Numbered from the stretch's first letter, positions 8,608 to 16,673 are shown. The stretch: 64,000 bases of DNA from Proteinivorax hydrogeniformans (GCF_040515995.1 NZ_CP159485.1:806001-870000); one strand, 5' to 3'. Numbers and translations: made by a program. The notes: generated by a model from the sequence alone, not told the origin.

Positions 8608-9306
8608 CTAAGCTAAACTTTCTTTTCTAAACTGAACATATAGACCTTTTTCTTCGCTCCATTCTGCATAAAGAATATCCCGGTAGTTATCTACGTTTTC
8701 AGCTGTCAACTTGTTTTTAAGCCATGTTTCATCGTATCCCAATATGTCGAGGTTATCTGTTGCTATTTCCCCATCTAAAATTACCGGAAGATTTAACGAT
8801 GTTTTAGCAACATCTACTCCTAAATCTTGATTAGTAGGTTGGTTGTATAGGGACTTTTTGATTACCGTAACCTCACCGCTGGTTTCTAAAATAGCATACT
8901 CAACCTCTTGGACAGAAAAAACGTCACGTTCTCGTAGCAAACTAAGAAGTTCGTTAAAATCTAATTTTTCCTTACTAAGCTGGTTAAAGTCTATGTTCCC
9001 CTTTTTAATTAAAAAAGTGGGAGAACCTTGAATTTTTTTTCTGTGGTTTTGAAACTTCTGTGATAACTTTTCAATGGTATAAATTAATATAGTCCATAAA
9101 GAAACTCCAAAAATTAAATGATAAGCATTGGTTTGTTGGTCGTAGATCGCGTTTCCAACAATCTCTCCTAAAACAATTGCAGATATAAAGTCAAATGGAG
9201 TTATTTGGGAGACTTGCCTTTTACCAATAACTTTTATGCTAACTAATAATGCAAAAAAACCTGTTATTAGCTCGATAGAAATGGTAAAATAAAAGGAATT
9301 TAGCAT
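8608..9306 (-). CDS. DUF421 membrane protein (YetF/YrbG-like)
   Basis: A 232-residue protein with three N-terminal membrane segments, including KVIGKRQVSQITPFDF and IVLGEIVGNA (hallmarks of DUF421), followed by a cytoplasmic domain of about 140 residues. The loop GSPTFLIKKGNIDFNQLSKE and the segment FSVQEVEYAILETSGEV match the YetF/YrbG layout. In Bacillus such proteins are linked to sporulation and spore properties (YetF, YrbG paralogues), but the molecular role is unknown. ATG 9306 follows GAAGAGGTGAGG. The gene is divergent from the GNAT gene at 9381, sharing a 74-bp promoter region. Confidence 0.85.
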   Translation of the reverse strand: MLNSFYFTISIELITGFFALLVSIKVIGKRQVSQITPFDFISAIVLGEIVGNAIYDQQTNAYHLIFGVSLWTILIYTIEKLSQKFQNHRKKIQGSPTFLIKKGNIDFNQLSKEKLDFNELLSLLRERDVFSVQEVEYAILETSGEVTVIKKSLYNQPTNQDLGVDVAKTSLNLPVILDGEIATDNLDILGYDETWLKNKLTAENVDNYRDILYAEWSEEKGLYVQFRKESLA

Positions 9307-9380
9307 TTCCTCACCTCTTCACGTTTATAATGCCATTTATATGGCCCTAATTACGAATCTAAATAAAAAGGTTGTGATTA

Positions 9381-9872
9381 TTGTTGTTAATTAGATTAGC
9401 CACTAAAGAAGATGTAACTGCAATTAACAGAATTTATAATCAAGCTGTTTTAACTACCGTAGGAACTCTTGATACAGAAGCTAAAAGCATAGAAAAACAG
9501 ATAGAATGGTTTTATGAGCATGACAATACCTATCCCGTATTTGTAGCTGTTAACTCAACTGATAAAGTGTTAGGGTGGCTGAGCCTTAGTAAATGGTCAC
9601 CAAAAGGAGGATATCGTAACACAGCGGAGTTATCTATGTACGTAGATGAAAATATGCAAGGGCAAAAAATAGGGAGTAGGCTTATGGAAAAAGCAATAAA
9701 ACATGGAAGGCTAGTAAACCTTCATACAATACTAGCTAGAATAGCAGGTGACAACCACACCAGCATACATCTACATAAAAAGCATGGATTTGAGTTAATT
9801 GGAGTAATGAAAGAGGTTGGATTTAAGTTTGGAAGGCATGTAGATATTCACTTGTTTCAAGTATTTCTTTAA
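9381..9872 (+). CDS. GNAT N-acetyltransferase, phosphinothricin acetyltransferase-like
   Basis: A 163-residue acetyl-CoA-dependent acyltransferase. The N-terminal IRLATKEDVTAINRIYNQAV, the AELSMYVDENMQGQKIGSRL acetyl-CoA loop (Q/R-x-x-G-x-G/S variant) and SIHLHKKHGFELIGVMKEVGFK match the PAT/YncA subgroup that acetylates amino-acid-like amines such as phosphinothricin or methionine sulfoximine. The start codon is TTG 9381 (the next TTG at 9384 is also possible) behind AAAGGTTGTG. It ends in its own terminator. Probable role: detoxification or amino-acid metabolism; substrate unproven. Confidence 0.85.
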   Translation: MLLIRLATKEDVTAINRIYNQAVLTTVGTLDTEAKSIEKQIEWFYEHDNTYPVFVAVNSTDKVLGWLSLSKWSPKGGYRNTAELSMYVDENMQGQKIGSRLMEKAIKHGRLVNLHTILARIAGDNHTSIHLHKKHGFELIGVMKEVGFKFGRHVDIHLFQVFL

Positions 9873-9882
9873 CATATTATTT

Positions 9883-9909
9883 GGGAGCACAGTGGCTCCC
9901 TTTATTTTT
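9883..9909 (+). terminator. Terminator after the GNAT gene
   Basis: GGGAGC (9883-9888) and GCTCCC (9895-9900) form a stem followed by TTTATTTTT. Confidence 0.8.
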
Positions 9910-9920
9910 GTCCAAATGAT

Positions 9921-10064
9921 CTACTGATCATGGGTCAATGCCATGACATAGACTTTGCTATTATATTTTTTATTAAACTCTTTTTCTAGTTCTTTTAATC
10001 TTTGCATATCAGTGTTACTTAGCTTTGCTAAAGGCATCTCATCCATCCAGTTTTCTTTAGGCAT
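9921..10064 (-). CDS. Small hypothetical protein (47 aa)
   Basis: Reading the minus strand, AAAGGAGG lies about 6 nt before an ATG at 10064, opening a 47-codon frame that ends in TAG at 9921. The product starts MPKENWMDEMPLAKL and ends KVYVMALTHDQ. It is charged, probably helical in the middle (MQRLKELEKEFNKKY), and has no membrane segment or signal peptide. The excellent ribosome binding site and the position against the GNAT terminator support a real gene. I do not recognise the family. An overlapping plus-strand frame (9955-10188) lacks a ribosome binding site and is judged spurious. Confidence 0.6.
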   Translation of the reverse strand: MPKENWMDEMPLAKLSNTDMQRLKELEKEFNKKYNSKVYVMALTHDQ

Positions 10065-10208
10065 ATTTATCCTCCTTTTTTTACTTTATAAAATTATTGT
10101 TCGCCATAAACTACTTTTTAATCCTATCCCTTATACAACGATGGAAAGGAGATTTATTAAGATATCTAGAATACATAAGATAGGTTAATTAGTTTAAAAC
10201 TGTTTTTA

Positions 10209-10266
10209 ATTAACAATCAGTGGGGGAGAAAAATGAAATGCCCACTGATTGAAGTTCCACTTTATG
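10209..10266 (+). repeat. Dispersed hairpin-plus-tail repeat, copy 2
   Basis: A perfect 10-bp stem, AATCAGTGGG (10215-10224) with CCCACTGATT (10241-10250), is followed by GAAGTTCCACTTTAT. This is the best copy of the family; it lies in the leader of the DUF1874 gene, just before its ribosome binding site. An additional AT-rich inverted repeat (GTTAATT/AATTAAC) precedes it. Confidence 0.65.
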
Positions 10267-10292
10267 AAATAGAAATATGGAGGTAAAACATT

Positions 10293-10619
10293 ATGAGACT
10301 ACCTATCGCTTTATTTAATGGAACCGTAGCTACGACAAATGGCCTTTACTCTATTGAGGATATAGGTTTTAAGGAGGCAAAACAGCTTGTTTCAAAGCAT
10401 GGATTCGAATCTGCCATCGGCCACCAAGCTACTGCCGATATTTTGTCAGAGCTTTTACAGCAAGATGTTCAAATGAACAGGATTCAATTTAAACAGGAGG
10501 TAGGGCAGTTTGCTGTTGTACTAAAGTTAAATAAACGCCCGCCAGAAGGGATTATTTTAAATAAAGAAGAAATGGAGAAAATAGGGTTTAGCTTAAAGCT
10601 AATGAAGAGGATAAAATAA
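10293..10619 (+). CDS. DUF1874 (STIV_B116-like / AcrIII-1 family) protein, putative cyclic-oligoadenylate ring nuclease
   Basis: A 108-residue single-domain protein. The opening ALFNGTVATTNGLYSIEDI and the central FESAIGHQATADILSELL are characteristic of the DUF1874 family. Members studied in archaeal viruses (AcrIII-1, SIRV1 gp29) are dimeric nucleases that degrade cyclic tetra-adenylate and so switch off type III CRISPR signalling; a histidine in the equivalent helix is catalytic, here probably H44 in AIGHQ. The family is also found on bacterial chromosomes, as in Bacillus YddF. It has a good ribosome binding site (TGGAGG). No CRISPR or Csm/Cmr gene is visible in this window, so the link to CRISPR is inference. 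The NhaC remnant follows after 19 nt. Confidence 0.8.
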   Translation: MRLPIALFNGTVATTNGLYSIEDIGFKEAKQLVSKHGFESAIGHQATADILSELLQQDVQMNRIQFKQEVGQFAVVLKLNKRPPEGIILNKEEMEKIGFSLKLMKRIK

Positions 10620-10638
10620 CAGTGTAGGGAGTGGAGAG

Positions 10639-10902
10639 ATGAACAAGAAAATTTCTCTTATGATTTCGCTATTTGTGCTTACTGTTATCGGACTGAGCAT
10701 AGTTAAGGGAAGTTCTTTGTTGTTGCCGTGGAATGTAAATGCCATTATTATTGGCACGATAACTGGGATATCAGCAACCTCATATGGTCTTTACGCAGTT
10801 TTATGCTACTTATTTCCGTTAACGGTTGTATGGATATTTTTTATAGAAAAAGCAAAAACGATAAATTGGCTAGCCACTAAACGTAAGCTCCCACTAGATT
10901 GA
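10639..10902 (+). pseudogene. NhaC-type antiporter remnant with internal deletion
   Basis: An 87-codon frame that joins the two ends of an NhaC-like protein. Residues 1-25 resemble the N-terminus of the intact NhaC encoded at 11907 (MNKKISLMIS versus MDKKYSYLIS). From LPWNVNAIIIGTITGISA onward it aligns with that protein's last about 60 residues (MPWNVNGMVIGLITGVSA). About 370 central residues, including the transport core, are missing. The frame is intact and has a plausible GTAGGGAGTGGAG ribosome binding site, so it may still be translated into a two-helix membrane peptide, but it cannot be an antiporter. Its stop codon lies inside copy 3 of the dispersed repeat. Confidence 0.75.
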
Positions 10903-10922
10903 AGCTTTACTTTATTGATAAA
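10890..10922 (+). repeat. Dispersed repeat, copy 3 (tail with partial hairpin)
   Basis: CCCACTAGATTGAAGCTTTA followed by CTTTATTGATAAA matches the right half of copies 1 and 2. The left hairpin arm is not preserved. It overlaps the last codons and stop of the NhaC remnant. Confidence 0.55.
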
Positions 10923-10935
10923 ACATAACAAAATA

Positions 10936-10963
10936 TTGATATACGATAATAAATGTGTATAAT
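10936..10963 (+). promoter_or_regulatory. Sigma-A promoter of the DUF2975/XRE operon
   Basis: -35 TTGATA (10936-10941), 16-bp spacer, -10 TATAAT (10958-10963); the downstream gene starts at 11000 behind AAAAGGAGG. Confidence 0.75.
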
Positions 10964-10999
10964 TAAGGTAGGCTAACTATATAAAAGGAGGTAATTTGT

Positions 11000-11491
11000 A
11001 TGCGACATGCACTGGCAGCAAAAACCTTAAAATTATTATTAACTGCTCTTTGGGTTGTAGGGATTACAAGTTTTTTAGCTACTATTTTGATTGGCGTTGT
11101 TTCCATAAATGAGCTTGATTCAATGAAAAATATAGTGGGGATTATATTTTTTATCTTAGGCCATGTGATAGTATTAGCCATTATATGGGAGCTTAGAAAG
11201 ATTATAAAAACCGTTTTGGAAAAAGAACCATTTACTCAAAGCAACATCCGCGGTTTTAACCTTATTGGGCTGTTGACATTGACAATGGCGGTGCTTACCT
11301 TTTTTAGAGATGTGTTTTATGTCATAGAAGGATATCCTGATTTAAGTATATTGCAGTATTTTGGCAGCGATGGCTTTCAGACAAGAATGGGATTTTTTAT
11401 GTTTTTGATATTTGGCTGTCTAGCTTTTGTGTTGTCGGAAATTTTTAGGGTTGCAAAAAAAATAAAAGAAGAAAATGATCTTACAGTATAG
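11000..11491 (+). CDS. DUF2975 membrane protein
   Basis: A 163-residue integral membrane protein with four predicted membrane segments and a middle segment IRGFNLIGLLTLTMAVLTF typical of DUF2975 (YoaS-like). These proteins are almost always encoded with a small XRE-type regulator, as here, where the regulator follows within 11 nt. The pair is thought to work as a membrane-associated regulatory module, but its signal is unknown. Strong promoter at 10936 and strong ribosome binding site. Confidence 0.85.
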   Translation: MRHALAAKTLKLLLTALWVVGITSFLATILIGVVSINELDSMKNIVGIIFFILGHVIVLAIIWELRKIIKTVLEKEPFTQSNIRGFNLIGLLTLTMAVLTFFRDVFYVIEGYPDLSILQYFGSDGFQTRMGFFMFLIFGCLAFVLSEIFRVAKKIKEENDLTV

Positions 11492-11502
11492 GGAGGAATT
11501 TG

Positions 11503-11712
11503 ATGCCAATAATAGTTAATCTGGATGTAGTCATGGCAAAAAAGAAAATTTCCTTGTCTAAGCTGGCAGAGAGGGTGGAGATTACTAATGCAAACCTCTC
11601 AATTTTAAAAAATAACAAAGCTAAAGCCATTAGATTTTCCACTTTAGAAGCTATATGTCGCGAGCTAGATTGTCAGCCTGGTGATTTGCTAGAGTATGTA
11701 AAAGAAGAATAA
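11503..11712 (+). CDS. XRE-family helix-turn-helix regulator (YozG-like)
   Basis: A 69-residue protein that is little more than a Cro/C1-type DNA-binding domain: SLSKLAERVEITNANLSILK is the helix-turn-helix and ELDCQPGDLLEYV the conserved end of this small-regulator group. ATG 11503 is preferred over TTG 11500 because GGGAGG sits 6 nt before it. It overlaps functionally with the DUF2975 gene directly upstream; such regulators commonly autoregulate the pair. Confidence 0.9.
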   Translation: MPIIVNLDVVMAKKKISLSKLAERVEITNANLSILKNNKAKAIRFSTLEAICRELDCQPGDLLEYVKEE

Positions 11713-11824
11713 AGGTAATTGAAATATTACAGTATGGTTATTATTCCATAAGCTAACTTACTATCGTACTTATTTTATGTTACTATATTAAATGGAAGAG
11801 AGATTTTACTCGGTATACACGAAG

Positions 11825-11856
11825 AGCGTCCCTTTGTTTCAAGGGGCGCTTTACAG
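11825..11856 (+). terminator. Terminator after the DUF2975/XRE operon
   Basis: A 10-bp stem, AGCGTCCCTT (11825-11834) with AAGGGGCGCT (11841-11850), followed by only a short TTTA, so it may be a weak terminator. Confidence 0.55.
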
Positions 11857-11906
11857 TGTGTAAAAATATTCATAATATATCAATCAATTTGTAGAAGGTG
11901 AAAATA

Positions 11907-13289
11907 ATGGACAAAAAGTATTCTTACTTAATTTCAGGCTTTATAGTGATCTCTATAATAGTAAGTTTAGTTTTGGATATTTCTTTAATCATTCCTTTTT
12001 TACTAAGTATAGGATTTAGTTTTTGGTTGCTAGTCAAAAATGGCTTTAATCCTAAAGAGCTTCTTTCCATACTGTTTAAGGGTTTTATGGAATGTAAAGA
12101 GCTTTACTTTTTTCTTTTATTAACAGGAGCTAACATATCCGTCTGGATGGCTTCGGGAATAGTTCCAACAATGATGTTTTATGGTTTTCAATATCTAGAA
12201 GGCACAAACTTTATTTTTATGGCTTTTTTACTTACAACAATTATGACTGTTTTTATGGGGACAGGTATAGGAACAATTAGTACGCTAGGTATAGCCCTTA
12301 TCGGAGTGGGCAGAGGGTTTGGAATACCAACTGAGTTGCTTTTGGGAGTGCTAGTTTCTGGTGCATTTTTATCAGACAAGCTTTCGCCAATTTCCGGCAT
12401 GTTAAACCTTACTATGCAGGTAATAGACATTGATTACAAAACTTTAATAAAAGGTTTGATGAAAACCTTTATACCGGTATTTGCTTTTACAAGCATAGTG
12501 TACTTTGTAATCGGCACCTTTTATACCGGAGGAGAAAATAGTGAGCTAATTGTTTACTTACAATCATCTATACTAGATGGATTTGTAATATCGCCATGGC
12601 TTTTACTACTTCCCCTACTTGTAGTTTTACTACCTATGAAAGGGATAACCATTGTGCCTACAGTATTAACAGGGATTGTAGGTGGGGTGCTGTTGACTTT
12701 GAGAGTTCAAGGAGTTTCAATACTAAGTTCTCTTAATTATATGATTACGGGATATCAAGGACAAACCAGCTCCGATGAGTTAAACTCCATCCTGATCAGT
12801 GGGGGAATGCTGGGAATGGTAGAGGTTGTCGCCATTATCGGTATAGTACTGTCTTTAAGTAATTTACTAGAGAAAACTGGCGTCCTTAAGCCCCTTATTT
12901 ATGACCCTATTGCCAATGTAAAAAGTAAAGGCGAGCTTATTTTTAAAACTGGGATTGTGGGCACTCTTTTGACAATTATTACTTGTGACCAAGCGGCAGG
13001 AGTTGTCCTACCTGGGAAACTTTATAAGAATAAATACAAAGAGCTAGGTATAGACAAGACGGTTTTAGCTAGAACTCTTTCAGATAGCAGTACTATTATA
13101 GCCCCTCTTATGCCGTGGAATGTCAATGGCATGGTTATAGGCCTTATTACTGGGGTTTCAGCTTTCCAATATGCCCCCTATGCAATACTGTGTTATATTT
13201 TTCCTTTAGTAGCGGGTGGGATATATATATCAGAAAAAGTACTTTACAAGATTTCCATAGCAAAAGAAAAACAAAAAATGGCAGGATAA
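11907..13289 (+). CDS. NhaC-family Na+/H+ antiporter
   Basis: A 460-residue polytopic membrane protein. Recognisable stretches are GTGIGTISTLGIALIGVG, SGAFLSDKLSPISGMLNL (the ion-site DKxSP motif), ITCDQAAGVVLPGKLY and SDSSTIIAPLMPWNVNG, all typical of NhaC/MleN-type antiporters that exchange cytoplasmic Na+ for protons, sometimes with malate/lactate. ATG 11907 is chosen because AGAAGGTG precedes it at the usual distance; the frame reads three codons further to a GTG inside the ribosome binding site. A degenerate paralogue lies at 10639. Expected to help sodium and pH homeostasis. Confidence 0.9.
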   Translation: MDKKYSYLISGFIVISIIVSLVLDISLIIPFLLSIGFSFWLLVKNGFNPKELLSILFKGFMECKELYFFLLLTGANISVWMASGIVPTMMFYGFQYLEGTNFIFMAFLLTTIMTVFMGTGIGTISTLGIALIGVGRGFGIPTELLLGVLVSGAFLSDKLSPISGMLNLTMQVIDIDYKTLIKGLMKTFIPVFAFTSIVYFVIGTFYTGGENSELIVYLQSSILDGFVISPWLLLLPLLVVLLPMKGITIVPTVLTGIVGGVLLTLRVQGVSILSSLNYMITGYQGQTSSDELNSILISGGMLGMVEVVAIIGIVLSLSNLLEKTGVLKPLIYDPIANVKSKGELIFKTGIVGTLLTIITCDQAAGVVLPGKLYKNKYKELGIDKTVLARTLSDSSTIIAPLMPWNVNGMVIGLITGVSAFQYAPYAILCYIFPLVAGGIYISEKVLYKISIAKEKQKMAG

Positions 13290-13294
13290 GAGAT

Positions 13295-13326
13295 AGCACC
13301 TCATCATTAGATGGGGTGCTTTTTTT
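13295..13326 (+). terminator. Terminator after nhaC-like gene
   Basis: AGCACCTCATC pairs with GATGGGGTGCT around ATTA, followed by a run of seven T. Confidence 0.9.
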
Positions 13327-13380
13327 CTTGTGGAGATATTACAAAAGTTTTAACTAAATATTAACGAATTCCCATAAATG

Positions 13381-13409
13381 TTGACTTTAAAGCTCGCTGG
13401 TTATACACT
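13381..13409 (+). promoter_or_regulatory. Sigma-A promoter of the YtrA-type operon
   Basis: -35 TTGACT (13381-13386), 17-bp spacer, -10 TACACT (13404-13409). Downstream, GTAACTAACCAACTAACG (about 13420-13438) contains repeated ACTAAC half-sites between promoter and gene and could be the binding site of the repressor encoded first in the operon (inference). Confidence 0.7.
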
Positions 13410-13461
13410 TAATTACACAAGTAACTAACCAACTAACGAAACAGAGAAAGGAGTGATGGAT

Positions 13462-13824
13462 ATGTTGTTAGACTTAAATAGCGAAAAACCAATATATCTT
13501 CAACTTGCTGAAGCTATTGAGGATAATATATTAAAAGGTATATTTCCTGAAGAAACTCAAGTCATTTCTACCACTGAAATTGCTTTAAGTTATAAGATAA
13601 ACCCTGCTACTGCTGGAAAGGGAATAAATCTATTAGTTCAACAAGAGATTTTATATAAAAAGCGAGGTGTAGGGATGTTTGTCTGTAAGGGAGCCAAAAA
13701 GCGAATATCAAACAAACGAAGGGAAAGTTTCTACAGTCATTATATTCTTGCCTTGAAAGAAGAGGCTCAAAAGTTGGGAATATCAAAAGAAGAAGTTATT
13801 AAAATGATAGAGAGGAGTAACTAA
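13462..13824 (+). CDS. GntR-family regulator, YtrA subfamily
   Basis: A 120-residue protein with an N-terminal winged helix (KPIYLQLAEAIEDNILKGIF, then TEIALSYKINPATAGKGINL) and only a short helical C-terminus (about 45 residues), which defines the YtrA branch of GntR regulators. These repress their own operon of ABC exporter genes, usually responding to cell-envelope-active compounds. ATG 13462 is chosen; GAAAGGAG lies 8 nt upstream, and the ATG at 13456 is too close to it. The ATPase gene begins one base after its stop codon. Confidence 0.9.
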   Translation: MLLDLNSEKPIYLQLAEAIEDNILKGIFPEETQVISTTEIALSYKINPATAGKGINLLVQQEILYKKRGVGMFVCKGAKKRISNKRRESFYSHYILALKEEAQKLGISKEEVIKMIERSN

Positions 13825-13825
13825 A

Positions 13826-14701
13826 ATGGGAACAATTAATTTTAGAAATGTATCTAAAGTCTATGGAAAAAATAGGGCTGTAGATAATATTGATGCAACT
13901 ATTTATCCAAATAAGATTTATGGCCTATTGGGTAGAAATGGTGCTGGTAAAACTACTATGCTAAATATGCTTACAAACAAAATTTTTCCAACTACTGGAA
14001 CTATTAAAATAAATGGAGAAAGTGTATCGGAAAATCAAGAGTTATTAAGTAAGGTTTTTTATATGATGGAGAAAAACATCTATCCTGAAGCAATGAAAGT
14101 AAAAGAGGTTTTTAAATGGACCAGCAAATTCTACCCTAACTTTGAATTAGATTATGCTAACAACTTAGCAGACAAATTTGAATTAAACATAGATAAAAAG
14201 GTAAAAGAGCTTTCTACAGGATATACCTCTATATTTAAGGTTATCGTAGCGTTAGCATCAAACGCAGAGACTATCATTTTTGACGAACCTGTATTAGGGC
14301 TGGACGCTTACCATAGGGATATGCTTTATAAAGAGATACTTTCAAATTATATTAAAAAACCTAAGACTATGATCATATCCACCCACTTAATTGAAGAAGT
14401 TGCCGATATATTAGAGGAAGTAATAATTATCAAAAATGGAAAGTTAATCAAGCACCAAGCTGTGGAAGAGCTGTTAAAATCTGCTTATACTGTTTCGGGA
14501 AAAGCTGAAAAAGTGGATCAGTTTGCTAATAATAAGAAAATCATAGGGGAAGAAACTTTGGGCAATTTCAAGGCAATAACTATTATGGAAAGTTATAAAG
14601 ATGAGGCTTTGGCCAAAAAACTAGATGTTGAGATATCAAAACCGGAACTACAAAAATTATTTATTAGTTTATCTAGGTCAAAAGGAGGGAGTCTAAAATG
14701 A
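13826..14701 (+). CDS. ABC transporter ATPase (YtrB-like)
   Basis: A 291-residue ATP-binding subunit. Walker A is GRNGAGKTT (residues 36-44), Walker B IIFDEPVLGLD, H-loop STHLIEEV. The signature motif is the relaxed KELSTGYTSIFK rather than LSGGQ, as seen in YtrB/YhcH-type proteins. The C-terminal 70 residues are a variable accessory region. The gene abuts the regulator and overlaps the permease by four bases (ATGA), so the three are one operon. The substrate is unknown; relatives respond to cell-wall antibiotics. Confidence 0.9.
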   Translation: MGTINFRNVSKVYGKNRAVDNIDATIYPNKIYGLLGRNGAGKTTMLNMLTNKIFPTTGTIKINGESVSENQELLSKVFYMMEKNIYPEAMKVKEVFKWTSKFYPNFELDYANNLADKFELNIDKKVKELSTGYTSIFKVIVALASNAETIIFDEPVLGLDAYHRDMLYKEILSNYIKKPKTMIISTHLIEEVADILEEVIIIKNGKLIKHQAVEELLKSAYTVSGKAEKVDQFANNKKIIGEETLGNFKAITIMESYKDEALAKKLDVEISKPELQKLFISLSRSKGGSLK

Positions 14702-15387
14702 GTCGAATTATTAACATATCGCTTTATCAGCTGCGAGATTTTCGTAAAGCAGTTTTTATTTACTATGCAATTATTTTAGGGTTAGGCTTGTTCTTTATAA
14801 ACACGGCAAGGGCAGCAGATTCCGCAAGTATGAGCAATGTAGGAGGACCAACTACTGTAATATTTCTCTTTATTTTAGGTTTAAACTGCTTTACAGATAG
14901 TTATAACTTTATGCAGGCTAATAACATTACAAGAGTTAACTTCTTTTTTGGTAATGCTTTAGCTATAATAGCGGTCTCAGCGATTATGGCTATGGCAGAT
15001 GTTTTGATAATCGAATTCTTTACAGCTAACATAACATATACGCATATGGTTGTAGATATCTATAGTTATTCCAACATTATAACTAACTTTCTGTGGTATG
15101 TAATAATGTTTGCCTTGTTTACTAACCTTGGCTGGATGGTTACCATGATTTACTATAGAAGTAACACAGTTATGAAGGTATTAGTATCAATATCACCATT
15201 TGTCTTAAGGTATGTATTAAGCCATTTAAATAGAATGCTAGATGGAAGAGTAGCTAATGCTATAGGGGATTTTTTCTCCCAAACCTTTAAAACGCCATAT
15301 TTAGGAATGGTTACCATGTTATTAGCTACCATCTTAATTTTAGGTATAAACTATTTGCTTATGTGGAAAACACCTGTCAAGAGGTAG
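14698..15387 (+). CDS. ABC-2 type permease of the YtrA-regulated exporter
   Basis: A 229-residue membrane protein with about six hydrophobic segments. The start ATG overlaps the stop codon of the ATPase gene. No homologous signature is obvious beyond hydrophobicity and the operon context. With the ATPase it should form a homodimeric exporter or sensor in the cytoplasmic membrane. A terminator follows at once. Confidence 0.8.
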   Translation: MSRIINISLYQLRDFRKAVFIYYAIILGLGLFFINTARAADSASMSNVGGPTTVIFLFILGLNCFTDSYNFMQANNITRVNFFFGNALAIIAVSAIMAMADVLIIEFFTANITYTHMVVDIYSYSNIITNFLWYVIMFALFTNLGWMVTMIYYRSNTVMKVLVSISPFVLRYVLSHLNRMLDGRVANAIGDFFSQTFKTPYLGMVTMLLATILILGINYLLMWKTPVKR

Positions 15388-15400
15388 AGTTTTATATAAA

Positions 15401-15428
15401 AAAGGATCCCAAATAAGGGGTTCTTTTT
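15401..15428 (+). terminator. Terminator after the YtrA-type operon
   Basis: AAAGGATCCC pairs with GGGGTTCTTT (two G:U pairs) around AAATAA, followed by TTTT. Confidence 0.75.
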
Positions 15429-15517
15429 TATATAAAAGCAAAAGTATCATATTCTAAAATTAAGATAACGCTACATACATAGAAAAATTTTATCATTATT
15501 TTAGAAGGAGACGAAAA

Positions 15518-16552
15518 ATGCTTAGAGCAATAACTTATACTTTAGTTGTTTCAATTTTCGTTGTGTTAACTATCACCGCTACTTTTTTAGCCTTTGTTAC
15601 GTTTACAACTGAAAAGATAGATGAAAATATAAAGTTAGCTACTTATTCAAACCAAGACAAAGAACTAAATGCAAAAGAGACTTTAACAATCACTACATTT
15701 AATATAGGTTATGGGGGACTTAGTAGAGATCAGGACTACTTTGTAGAGGGAGATGACAGAGGGCCAACTAAGAAAAAGACATTAAAAGCTCTAGAAGGCA
15801 TAACGAACTTTTTAAAAGATGTAGAATCCGACATCATCCTTTTACAAGAGGTGGATACAAGAGCTATGAGGAGTTTTGACATTGATCAGTATAGCTATCT
15901 TAAGGAGTCCTTAGTTGACTATGGAAGTGTCTTTGCTTATAACTATAAGACGGCTTGGACAATAGACCCAGCTACTCGCCCTCATGGACATATAGAGTCT
16001 GGTATTGCCACATTTTCTCGCCTTAAATTAATGGAAAGTTATAGAAAGCAGCTTCCAGATGACGAAAAGTGGCCAAAGAGACTATTCGAGATGGATCGGT
16101 GTATTATAAAATCAAAAATACCAGTAAAAGGCAATAAAAACCTTTATATATTAAACATACACCTTTCTGCCCATGACGAAGACAACGATAAGCGATTAGC
16201 AGAACTTAGGTATATTCAAGAAAAAATTAAAAACATTATGGCTGAGGATAATTATATTATAGTTGGAGGTGACTGGAATCAGATATTAAGCACCGCTGAT
16301 TTAGAGGATTTGCCTCTAGAACAGTGGCCAAAATGGGTTGTGCAAATTCCAGATGACTTTTTAAAGGGGGGCTTTAAATGGGCAGTTGACCATGATACTC
16401 CCACAGTTAGAGTGGGGGATGAATATTATAATACAATAGTTGATGGTTTTTTGGTATCATCCAACATAGAAGTTTTGAGCATCGAAGGGCATGATTTAAA
16501 TTTTGAGAAAAGCGACCATAATCCAGTTACTGTAAAAATATCACTACATTAA
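15518..16552 (+). CDS. Endonuclease/exonuclease/phosphatase (EEP) family protein, membrane-anchored
   Basis: A 344-residue protein with one N-terminal membrane segment (about residues 5-27) and an extracytoplasmic EEP (DNase I / sphingomyelinase-like) domain. Conserved catalytic motifs appear in order: TFNIGYGG, ILLQEVD (metal-binding Glu), ILNIHLSAH, GGDWNQ (Asp/Asn pair) and EKSDHNPV (catalytic SDH). The substrate could be a phosphodiester in nucleic acid, a lipid or a nucleotide. Ribosome binding site AGAAGGAGA. It stands alone, ending in a large AT-rich hairpin. Confidence 0.85.
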   Translation: MLRAITYTLVVSIFVVLTITATFLAFVTFTTEKIDENIKLATYSNQDKELNAKETLTITTFNIGYGGLSRDQDYFVEGDDRGPTKKKTLKALEGITNFLKDVESDIILLQEVDTRAMRSFDIDQYSYLKESLVDYGSVFAYNYKTAWTIDPATRPHGHIESGIATFSRLKLMESYRKQLPDDEKWPKRLFEMDRCIIKSKIPVKGNKNLYILNIHLSAHDEDNDKRLAELRYIQEKIKNIMAEDNYIIVGGDWNQILSTADLEDLPLEQWPKWVVQIPDDFLKGGFKWAVDHDTPTVRVGDEYYNTIVDGFLVSSNIEVLSIEGHDLNFEKSDHNPVTVKISLH

Positions 16553-16560
16553 GATTATTA

Positions 16561-16622
16561 AAATTTGCAACACCTTTTTATTAAATATTTTTAATTTTAA
16601 ATAAAAGGTATTGCAAATTTTT
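16561..16622. terminator. Large AT-rich hairpin, probable terminator
   Basis: AAATTTGCAAcACCTTTTTATT (left, 16561-16582 without long loops) pairs with an imperfect complement ending TTGCAAATTT at 16620. The stem is about 20 bp with one bulge and one mismatch and ends in TTT. It lies between the EEP gene and the next lipoprotein gene. Confidence 0.55.
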
Positions 16623-16673
16623 GTTAGTACTGATACAGTATTTATGAGGGTACAATTTGTTGGGGGGATGATT

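Noticed and set aside
9955..10188. Plus-strand 77-codon frame
   Set aside because: No ribosome binding site, and it overlaps a minus-strand small gene with an excellent one.
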